Of a stretch of DNA of 20,147 nucleotides, positions 13,861 to 20,147 are shown piece after piece. The first letter of the stretch is position 1. Each line of letters opens with the position of its first letter. The notes under the pieces were generated by a model that saw only the letters and a list, made by a program, of their open reading frames with translations, was not told the origin of the DNA and made no database searches. This DNA is from an uncultured Eubacteriales bacterium (lineage in GTDB: Bacteria > Bacillota > Clostridia > Oscillospirales > Oscillospiraceae). The position numbers and the translations under genes are program-made. The stretch is taken from NCBI GenBank assembly GCA_900547405.1, contig URGL01000048.1, positions 1 through 20,147 of the forward strand. Reading direction: 5' to 3'.

Positions 13861-14496
13861 TTAGTAATCTTCCTCCGGGAATTCATCTGTATCAAATGAA
13901 AGATTTTGCATTGCTCTGCGGATGGTGCCATAGCTGTGGCCCCGGCGCAGGAGGGCATCAATGGCCCGCTTTTGGGCCTTAGGGTCATCCTGCTTTCCGG
14001 ACAGCCGAGACCGGAGAAATGCCGCAATGGCCTCCTCCTGGTCCGGGTAGTCTTCCAGTGCCTCGTCCCACAGCTCCTTGGGTATCCGCTTTTCGTAGAG
14101 GACCTGCTTGGCCCGCTGGAGGCCGTAGCCTTTGGCAATGCAGCCGCGGACAATGGTCTCGGCAGTGCTGCCGTCGTCCAGGACCTTCATATCGCTGAGC
14201 CATGCCACAGCCATTTTGGCATCCTTCGGGGTCTCCCCCTTCTGAATGAGCCGATTTTCCAGGTCTTTTTTGGATACATTGGCGGCGGAAACGATCCGAA
14301 CCGCCCGCATCTTGGCGGAAACTTCCGCGGCGCTTGTTTGCAGCCGCCGGAATTCTTCCTCCGTAAAGTCTTTGCCTGTATAAATGCCAAAATCCTCTAG
14401 GGTCTGCCGGTAGAGCCGCAGCACTGTGCCGTCCTCAAAACGGACGGTGTAGCGGCCGGACCGGTCCGGGGATGTCTTAAAAAGCTCAATCCTCAT
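13861..14496 (-). CDS. recX: Regulatory protein RecX
   Basis: A 211-residue helical-repeat protein that binds RecA filaments and limits or modulates RecA activity. The C-terminal two thirds show the three-helix repeats of RecX: KKDLENRLIQKGETPKDA, then AKGYGLQRAKQVLYEKRIP and later RGHSYGTIRRAM. The N-terminal region of about 60 residues is the extra segment found in clostridial members. Its start overlaps the end of recA by 11 bases, so it is coupled to the protein it controls. It ends two bases before rimO. Confidence 0.92.
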   Translation of the reverse strand: MRIELFKTSPDRSGRYTVRFEDGTVLRLYRQTLEDFGIYTGKDFTEEEFRRLQTSAAEVSAKMRAVRIVSAANVSKKDLENRLIQKGETPKDAKMAVAWLSDMKVLDDGSTAETIVRGCIAKGYGLQRAKQVLYEKRIPKELWDEALEDYPDQEEAIAAFLRSRLSGKQDDPKAQKRAIDALLRRGHSYGTIRRAMQNLSFDTDEFPEEDY

Positions 14497-15592
14497 CGCT
14501 GAAATCGTCAGCTTCCACAGCTACCGCCTTTTCGGCAGCCTTGGCGGGAGCCTTAGGAGCACCACCGGAAATCCTCCAGAGATTCTCCCGGACCTGGGCC
14601 TCTACCTGCTCGGCCAGCTCCGGCCGCTCCTGGAGATAGGTTTTCACGCTGTCCTTGCCCTGACCGATCCGCTCGTCGCCCATAGAGAACCAGCTGCCGC
14701 TCTTCTGGACAATGTCCATCTGCACCGCCAGATCAATGAGCTCGCTCCACTTGGAGATACCCTGGCCATACATGATGTCGAAGATGGCCTCCTTAAAGGG
14801 AGGGGCCACCTTGTTTTTGACCACCTTGACCCGGGTCTTGTTGCCGATGACGTTGCCGCCCTCCTTGATCTGCTCAATGCGCCGGACATCCAGCCGGACG
14901 GAGGCGTAGAATTTCAGCGCGTTGCCGCCGGTGGTGGTTTCGGGATTGCCGTACATAACACCGATCTTCATACGCAGCTGGTTGATGAAGATGACTACAC
15001 AGTTGGTCTTGTTGATGGTGCCCGCCAGCTTCCGGAGGGCCTGGGACATGAGTCTCGCCTGGAGGCCCACGAAGGTGTCGCCCATTTCGCCCTCAATTTC
15101 CTGCTTGGGCACCAGAGCAGCCACGGAGTCCACCACAACCGCGTCAATGGCACCGGAGCGGACCAAGGCATCGGTGATTTCCAAAGCCTGCTCGCCGGTA
15201 TCCGGCTGAGATACCAAAAGATTGTCGATGTCCACACCCAAAGCGGCGGCATAGACCGGGTCCAGAGCGTGCTCGGCGTCCACGAAAGCCACCTCACCGC
15301 CCCGCTTCTGGGCTTCTGCCAAAATGTGCAGAGCCAGGGTAGTCTTACCGGAGGACTCGGGACCATAGATCTCGATGATCCTGCCCTTGGGCACGCCGCC
15401 GATACCGAGAGCAGCATCCAGTGCCAGAGAGCCGGTGGGAATGGCCTCCACGTTCATCTCAGGCCTGTCGCCCAAACGCATAACGGTACCCTTGCCAAAG
15501 GTCTTGTCCAGCTGGCTCAGGGCCGTTTGCAGGGCTTTTTTCTTGTCCGAAGCCGGAGTAGGGGCTTCATAGGGAGTCTTTTTTGTTGCCAT
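14486..15592 (-). CDS. recA: Recombinase RecA
   Basis: A 368-residue DNA-strand-exchange ATPase for homologous recombination and SOS induction. Walker A is GPESSGKT (77-84), Walker B is VVVDSVAAL, loop L1 lies around EIEGEMGD, the signature is ALRKLAGTINKTN, and loop L2 starts near MYGNPETTTGGNALKFYASVR. The acidic tail EADDFSDED is usual. The gene starts seven bases after the prmC stop, with GGAAGGAA before the ATG. No clear promoter or GAAC-N4-GTTC LexA box is seen in the short gap or the nearby end of prmC; a 6-bp inverted repeat (15613-15618 / 15626-15631) lies there instead. recX overlaps its 3' end. Confidence 0.98.
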   Translation of the reverse strand: MATKKTPYEAPTPASDKKKALQTALSQLDKTFGKGTVMRLGDRPEMNVEAIPTGSLALDAALGIGGVPKGRIIEIYGPESSGKTTLALHILAEAQKRGGEVAFVDAEHALDPVYAAALGVDIDNLLVSQPDTGEQALEITDALVRSGAIDAVVVDSVAALVPKQEIEGEMGDTFVGLQARLMSQALRKLAGTINKTNCVVIFINQLRMKIGVMYGNPETTTGGNALKFYASVRLDVRRIEQIKEGGNVIGNKTRVKVVKNKVAPPFKEAIFDIMYGQGISKWSELIDLAVQMDIVQKSGSWFSMGDERIGQGKDSVKTYLQERPELAEQVEAQVRENLWRISGGAPKAPAKAAEKAVAVEADDFSDED

Positions 15593-15599
15593 AATTGAT

Positions 15600-16472
15600 T
15601 CATTCCTTCCTGCCGTATTGCGCGCATACGGCCCGTTCTCTGTCGTTATAATCCAGGACCCGTTCTAAGATCCTGTAGCCTGCTGCCTCCAGGATGGCGC
15701 AGACCTCATCCCCCTGACCCATGCCGAACTCGTAGCAGAGGAATCCGCCTGGCTTTAGTAGGGGCGTATAATACTTGGTAATATCCCGGTAAAAATCCAA
15801 TCCGTCCTCCCCACCGTAGAGGGCCATGTGGGGCTCAAAGTCCGAGACACTTTTGGGCAGCTCCTCCATTTCCTTTGCGGTAATATAAGGGGGATTGGAG
15901 ACGATCATGTCGAATTTCCCCAAAAAGGCGGCAGGCTCTTTTCGTGCGTCAACCGGGATACAGCTGACCCGGCCACCCAGATGGTTCCGTTGGATATTCT
16001 TTTTGGCCACCGTCAGGGCTTCTCTCGACAGGTCCGCCAAGGTCACCCGGGCATCCTTCAACCGGCTGGCAATGGCCAGGCCGATGCAGCCGGAGCCGCA
16101 GCACAGGTCCAGAATTCGGGGGTCCTTTTCCAGAAACAGCCCTCGGTGGATGGCCAGCTCCGCCAGGGCGCAGGTATCGTCCCGGGGGATCAGCACATCA
16201 GGGGATACTACCATAGGCAGGCCGTAAAAAGTCCACTCCCCCAGCACATAAGGCAGTGGCTCTCCCCTTTTCAGCCGGTCTACCCCATCCAGGACCTGGA
16301 GGACCAGCTCTTCGGGAGCTTCCCGGTCCCGGTCTACCAGAAACTGTTCCTGAGTCCGGCCGGAAAGGGTGCTGACCAGGTCTCGGGCCATCTGCCCGGC
16401 CATCTGGGGCTCCTCCGTCTCCAGCAGAGCCTCCCGGGAGCGCAAATAAAGCTCCCCAAGGGTCGTTACCAC
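15600..16472 (-). CDS. prmC: Peptide chain release factor N5-glutamine methyltransferase PrmC
   Basis: A 290-residue methyltransferase that modifies the GGQ glutamine of release factors RF1 and RF2. It has the N-terminal helical domain (1-75, ending EPLPYVLGEWTFYG), the SAM-binding motif LDLCCGSGCIGL (121-132) and the catalytic NPPY (193-196). The usual IPRPET segment reads IPRDDT here, a modest variation. The start is GTG at 16472 with a GGAGGAGGGGG site upstream; it overlaps the DUF1385 gene by seven bases. recA follows after seven bases. Association of prmC with a DUF1385 gene is common in Firmicutes. Confidence 0.93.
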   Translation of the reverse strand: MVTTLGELYLRSREALLETEEPQMAGQMARDLVSTLSGRTQEQFLVDRDREAPEELVLQVLDGVDRLKRGEPLPYVLGEWTFYGLPMVVSPDVLIPRDDTCALAELAIHRGLFLEKDPRILDLCCGSGCIGLAIASRLKDARVTLADLSREALTVAKKNIQRNHLGGRVSCIPVDARKEPAAFLGKFDMIVSNPPYITAKEMEELPKSVSDFEPHMALYGGEDGLDFYRDITKYYTPLLKPGGFLCYEFGMGQGDEVCAILEAAGYRILERVLDYNDRERAVCAQYGRKE

Positions 16473-17449
16473 CGGTCCGCCCCCTCCTCCTTGGGCAGCA
16501 CCGCCTGGACGGCAGCAATGCCCACCTCGATCATAGAGTCATCAGGCTCATTGGTGGTGAAGCGCTGAAGCCACATGCCGGGAGCCGTCAGCACCCGGGT
16601 AAAGCCGTTGTCATGCCGGCCGGCCCAGCGGTTGATCTCATAGGTGACGCTGACCACCAATGGCAGAAGGGCCAGCTTGAAGACGATCATCAGAAACCGG
16701 TAGCCAAAGGTCCCCCGCAGGGTGGCCAGCCCCGGAAAAACAGACAGCAGCAAAGAGGAAGCGATGGAGAACATCAGCACGGAGATCACCATCACCACCA
16801 GCAGGAAGCTGGTGCCGCAGCGGGGATGAAACCGGGTCTGCTGCCGCACGTTCTCAACGGTCAGCGGCAGGCCGCACTCATAGCAGCGGATGGTCTTATG
16901 CTCTGCCCCGTGATAGGAGAATACCCGGCGCATTTCCTTCATCCGGGACACCAGGAACATATAGGCCAGGAAAATGACCATCCGGATCAGGCCCTCTAAC
17001 AGGTTGATCCCCAGCACGCTTGTGATGCGCCCATCAAAGAAGGAGGCAACCGTCATAGGTAGCAGGAAAAAGAGCAGGATCGACAGCCCCAGGCCCATAA
17101 ACACAGCAATACTGACCAGGGCCTTCTGGAAGGCTTCGCTTCCCAGCCTCTTTTCCAGCCATTGATCGAATTTGGAGGGCTCCTCCTGCATTTCCTCCGG
17201 GGCCAGGTCTGCCGAACGCATCAGCGCTTTCACACCCACCACTTGGGAATCGAAGAAATTGAAGACACCCCGGATAAAGGGCCACCGCTTCCAGGATCCT
17301 TCCGGATAGACCTTCCGGTCCGACACCTCCAATTGCATTCCCTCGGCTCCCCGAATGACGATGGCATCCTTCTCCGGGCCACGCATGAGGATGCCCTCGA
17401 TGAGGGCCTGACCGCCGATGGAGGTTTTGAATTTCTCTTGATTTGCCAT
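16466..17449 (-). CDS. DUF1385 family membrane protein (YqhQ-like)
   Basis: A 327-residue membrane protein. The N-terminus SIGGQALIEGILMRGPE is the hallmark of DUF1385. About four hydrophobic segments follow (about 112-135, 145-168, 215-238, 255-278). Between the second and third is the conserved stretch FSYHGAEHKTIRCYECG with RFHPRCGTSFLL, whose His and Cys residues suggest metal binding. The biochemical function is not established. It lies 11 bases after the sensor-kinase stop and overlaps prmC, so it is expressed with the core operon. AAAGGAAA precedes the ATG. Confidence 0.9.
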   Translation of the reverse strand: MANQEKFKTSIGGQALIEGILMRGPEKDAIVIRGAEGMQLEVSDRKVYPEGSWKRWPFIRGVFNFFDSQVVGVKALMRSADLAPEEMQEEPSKFDQWLEKRLGSEAFQKALVSIAVFMGLGLSILLFFLLPMTVASFFDGRITSVLGINLLEGLIRMVIFLAYMFLVSRMKEMRRVFSYHGAEHKTIRCYECGLPLTVENVRQQTRFHPRCGTSFLLVVMVISVLMFSIASSLLLSVFPGLATLRGTFGYRFLMIVFKLALLPLVVSVTYEINRWAGRHDNGFTRVLTAPGMWLQRFTTNEPDDSMIEVGIAAVQAVLPKEEGADRW

Positions 17450-17460
17450 AGGTTTCCTTT

Positions 17461-18888
17461 CTATTGAGAGGCAGGCAGGCTCACCGTTACCAGTGTACCG
17501 CCGCCCTCGGCATTCTCCAGAGTCAGTGTACCGCCGTGAAGCTGGACGATCTCATCACAGACCGCCAGACCGATGCCGGTACCCCGGGCCTTTGAGCTGC
17601 CCTTGTAGAATTTCTTTTTGACCAACGGCAGCTCATCCTCGGGAATACCGGGACCGTGGTCCCGGATGCGGACCACCACGCAGTCCCCTTCATAGGAGAT
17701 GCTTGCCTCGATGCGCTTACCGTCCTTGCCATGCTTGGCCGCGTTGTCCAGGATGTTCAGGAACACCTGCCGCAGGCGCTTGGGGTCGCAGGGAATTTCC
17801 GGGATCTCTTCGTCGTTTTCCAGGTATTCCAGTGTAATGCCGTCCTGGGCCAGGCGGCTGCCGTACATAAAGACCGTATCCTCAAATTCACTCCGAAGGT
17901 CCGTCATTTCTACAGTCAGCGTCATTCTGCCGTCCTGGAGCCTTGTAAAGTCCAGTAGCTCCATGACCATTTCCGTCAGGCGCTTGGCCTCCGAAGAAAT
18001 GATCTTCAGCCCCTGAGCCGTATCCGGGTCCAGCTTTTCATCCGCAAGCAGGGTCTCGCTCCATCCGTTGATGACGGTGAGGGGGGTCCGCAGCTCATGG
18101 GAAAGCTGGGAGATGAACTCCGCCTGCATCTTCTCGTTCTGGCTGATCTTTACGGACATTTCGTTAATGGTGTCCGCCAGGTCCGCGATCTCATCGTTGT
18201 ACTTGGTCTTGATCTGGGCTCCGTAGCTGCCGTTGGCAATGCGCTTGGCCTTCTCTGTGATCTGCTCCACAGGGGTCATGACGGACCTGATAAAGAAGCT
18301 GCTGGAGAGCAGCACAATAAGCAGTGCCGCCGCCAGAACTCCCAGGCTGATAAAAGCAATGCCCACGATTTCCCCGTCCATCACCGCGGTAGAGGTGACA
18401 AACCGCAGAACACCGATGACCTCACCGCTGCTATAGATCATAGGGCTGCTGACAGCCATGATCCGTTCCCTGGTGTCCGGATCCCGGCCCACAAAGGGCT
18501 GAATGCTTCGGGTGGAGATAGCCTGCTGGATTTCCGGTGTTTGAGGGGAGGAAACCGCCCAGGTGCCATAGGAAGAGGAAACGATTTTCCCATCCTTGTC
18601 AATAAATTGCAGCTCCAGTTCCAGCCCGGCCCCGTCCTCAAAGGTCTGGGTATAGGCGATGCAGGACTCGTAGAAGGAGTCGTAATCCTGCCCCAAATAG
18701 TCTTTAAAAAACTCTGTGGTGCTTTTGGCACGGTTTTGCAGGTCAGAGTCCATATTATTGTAGCAATAGTAGGCGTAGGATGCGGTGACCACCGCCACAC
18801 ACACCAACCCTACAGCGATGATGATGAGCGTGATGTTCATCAGCCATCGCTTATGCAGGTTGCCGATTTTTTTGAAGGTCAATTTCAC
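17461..18888 (-). CDS. Two-component sensor histidine kinase
   Basis: A 475-residue membrane kinase. Transmembrane helix 1 (about 17-40), an extracytoplasmic sensing domain of about 130 residues with a PAS/Cache look (FIDKDGKIVSSSYGTW), and helix 2 (174-198) lead into a HAMP linker (198-250). The dimerisation box SQLSHELRTPL places the phosphorylated histidine at H264. The catalytic domain shows N-box FLNILDNAAKHG, G1 DHGPGIPEDE and G2 GTGIGLAV. Translation starts at GTG 18888, immediately after the TAA of the response-regulator gene, indicating coupling. The signal is unknown; placement ahead of the DUF1385, prmC and recA genes is unusual but may be lineage-typical. Confidence 0.93.
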   Translation of the reverse strand: MKLTFKKIGNLHKRWLMNITLIIIAVGLVCVAVVTASYAYYCYNNMDSDLQNRAKSTTEFFKDYLGQDYDSFYESCIAYTQTFEDGAGLELELQFIDKDGKIVSSSYGTWAVSSPQTPEIQQAISTRSIQPFVGRDPDTRERIMAVSSPMIYSSGEVIGVLRFVTSTAVMDGEIVGIAFISLGVLAAALLIVLLSSSFFIRSVMTPVEQITEKAKRIANGSYGAQIKTKYNDEIADLADTINEMSVKISQNEKMQAEFISQLSHELRTPLTVINGWSETLLADEKLDPDTAQGLKIISSEAKRLTEMVMELLDFTRLQDGRMTLTVEMTDLRSEFEDTVFMYGSRLAQDGITLEYLENDEEIPEIPCDPKRLRQVFLNILDNAAKHGKDGKRIEASISYEGDCVVVRIRDHGPGIPEDELPLVKKKFYKGSSKARGTGIGLAVCDEIVQLHGGTLTLENAEGGGTLVTVSLPASQ

Positions 18889-19575
18889 TTACGCGCCCCA
18901 CTTATAGCCAAGGCCCCACACCGTGGTGATATAGGTGGGATTGGCGGTATCATCCTCGATCTTGATGCGCAGGCGGCGGATGTTCACATCCACGATCTTC
19001 AGCTCCCCCTCATAATCCTTGCCCCACACAGCTGAGAGGATGTCCTCCCGGCTCAGGGCCCGGCCCGGGTTCTGCATAAAGAGCTTCAGAATGGCGTACT
19101 CCACCTGGGTCAGGCGGATCCGCTCGCCGGACTTTTCCAGAGTGTGATTTCTGGTGTTCATGACGAAAGGGCCCTGGGTCAGCAGCTCCGGGCTGGCGTT
19201 GCTGTCCCCGCCGATGCGGCGGTAGAGAGCGTCCACCCGGGCGGTAAGCTCCGCGGGAGAGAAGGGCTTCGTCACATAGTCGTCAGCGCCCGTCATGAGC
19301 CCTGTAACCTTGTCCATTTCCTGAGTCCGGGCAGTGAGCATGATGATGCCGATCTGCTTGCTGGTGGCCCGGATCCGGCGGCAAACCTCGAAGCCGTCGA
19401 TATCCGGCAGCATAATGTCCAGGATGGCAACGCCGATATCAGGGTTTTCCGCCAGACGATCCAACGCCTCCTGCCCCGTACCTGCCTCGATGGCATCATA
19501 ACCGGCACGCTTCAGGTTGATGACCACGAAGCTGCGGATGTTCACTTCATCTTCCAGTATCAAAACTTTTTTCAT
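18889..19575 (-). CDS. OmpR/PhoB-family response regulator
   Basis: A 228-residue regulator. The receiver domain (1-120) has the acidic pocket EDE (8-10), phospho-acceptor D53 in ILDIMLPD, T81 and K103 in VTKPF. The C-terminal winged helix (130-228) carries the OmpR pattern RIRLTQVEYAILKLF, EDILSAVWG, VDVNIRRLRIKIE and ITTVWGLGYKW. It is the partner of the kinase encoded directly downstream with no spacing. GAGGTGG stands four bases before its ATG, ten bases after the stop of the preceding hypothetical gene. No promoter is visible in this gap, so it is probably transcribed from further upstream. Confidence 0.95.
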   Translation of the reverse strand: MKKVLILEDEVNIRSFVVINLKRAGYDAIEAGTGQEALDRLAENPDIGVAILDIMLPDIDGFEVCRRIRATSKQIGIIMLTARTQEMDKVTGLMTGADDYVTKPFSPAELTARVDALYRRIGGDSNASPELLTQGPFVMNTRNHTLEKSGERIRLTQVEYAILKLFMQNPGRALSREDILSAVWGKDYEGELKIVDVNIRRLRIKIEDDTANPTYITTVWGLGYKWGA

Positions 19576-19585
19576 AGTCCACCTC

Positions 19586-20147
19586 TTATGATTCCGTTGC
19601 TCTCCAACCCTGGCGGATTAAATGGAAATTGGATTGAAGATAATTTTCTGTCACACCGTAAATGGCCGAGCCGGATTCCAGCTTTGCCGAAAAAACCACG
19701 TCCTCCCCCCGGTGCAGGGCGAAGCGATTCTGCACGGCAGCCTGGGCATCCCGATCCTTTCCGGTGAACGCAAATATGGTAAAGACCGGCACCGCCGAGC
19801 CATAGTTATTATTCCACATATAAAACGTATAGGTACTTCCGTTTTTCTCCACGGCAATCCGATCCACCCAGCTCTCATTGATGCGGATATACCAGCCGTC
19901 GTCAAAATTGTGGAAGGTATACAGCCTTGTTTCAGCACCCGCATCCGCATCCACCGCAAACCAGCGGATGAGATTCTGCTCTGTGGTGTTGTAGGTCATG
20001 GCCGTCAGACTGGGCAGCTCCAGCACGCCGTCACCGTCTAAATCCTCTGCGTACACCATACAGTTATGAACAGGGCGCATGGTAATTTCCAGGTCGCCCA
20101 TATGAGAAATGTTCGTAAAGACTCCGTCCCGCAGGGAAAGAATATCC
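19586..20147 (-). CDS. Hypothetical protein, 5' part beyond the window
   Basis: The frame is open from the window edge to TAA at 19588-19586, giving at least 187 residues; the true start lies outside. I recognise no named family. Visible features are an acidic DxDxDG motif (AEDLDGDGVLELP), as in calcium-binding FG-GAP/dockerin-like repeats of surface proteins, followed by beta-rich, aromatic-rich sequence (WFAVD, FHNFDDGWYIRI, YTFYMWNNNYG). This suggests an exported protein or lipoprotein. An ATG at 20101 is within the frame but protein-like sequence continues upstream of it. It is ten bases ahead of the response-regulator gene, so it may be co-transcribed with the two-component system. Confidence 0.7.
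   Translation of the reverse strand, partial: DILSLRDGVFTNISHMGDLEITMRPVHNCMVYAEDLDGDGVLELPSLTAMTYNTTEQNLIRWFAVDADAGAETRLYTFHNFDDGWYIRINESWVDRIAVEKNGSTYTFYMWNNNYGSAVPVFTIFAFTGKDRDAQAAVQNRFALHRGEDVVFSAKLESGSAIYGVTENYLQSNFHLIRQGWRATES

Noticed and set aside
12605..13864. Long plus-strand frame opposite rimO
   Set aside because: It is a shadow of the GC-rich rimO codons with no ribosome site or recognisable domain.
15600..15660. LexA-like site gaac-gggc-cgta near the prmC end
   Set aside because: Only one half-site fits GAAC-N4-GTTC; the other half is wrong in most positions.
1..20147. CRISPR array, insertion sequence, integrase or replication origin
   Set aside because: No regularly spaced repeats, transposase or integrase motifs, or DnaA-box clusters were found on either strand.

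Overview
The window looks like a chromosomal segment of a gut-type Clostridia bacterium, most likely Oscillospiraceae. This rests on the GC-rich core genes, the gene order prmC-recA-recX-rimO-pgsA behind a DUF1385 protein, and the style of the accessory genes (a BlaR-like protein with a bacterial Ig-like ectodomain, HMA and ATC-hydrolase proteins, ECF sigma/ABC operons). The genus cannot be fixed from the sequence alone. Every gene except one toxin-antitoxin pair is on the minus strand, so transcription runs mostly from right to left.

Right half (about 11.99-20.15 kb): one tightly packed housekeeping operon. In transcription order it holds the 3' part of a secreted or surface protein, an OmpR-family response regulator, its sensor kinase, a DUF1385 membrane protein, prmC (release-factor methylation), recA, recX, rimO (S12 methylthiolation) and pgsA (phosphatidylglycerol-phosphate synthesis). 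Gaps are 0-11 bases or short overlaps, so recA appears to be read as part of the operon. No clear LexA box is visible immediately before it.

Middle (about 7.1-11.94 kb): small self-regulated accessory modules. A hicA-hicB toxin-antitoxin pair is flanked by two copies of a 26-bp palindromic repeat. A blaI-blaR pair follows, whose BlaR has the M56 protease core but a large ectodomain that is not a penicillin-binding domain; no beta-lactamase is nearby. A Phd/YefM-RelE/ParE pair is on the plus strand. Each module has a near-consensus promoter overlapping an inverted repeat or palindrome, as expected for autorepression.

Left third (1-7.1 kb): further accessory operons. These are a nitroreductase preceded in frame by what looks like the stump of an XRE-type regulator that still has its operator; an ECF sigma factor / membrane protein / ABC ATPase / ABC permease operon; and a promoter-leader region with hairpins ahead of a methyltransferase, an ATC-hydrolase-family protein and an HMA-domain protein. 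The HMA protein runs in frame into the C-terminal half of a phosphoglucomutase of visibly different base composition. That join is either a recombination scar or an assembly chimera and is the main integrity warning for the window.

No rRNA, complete tRNA, CRISPR array, transposase, integrase or replication origin was seen.
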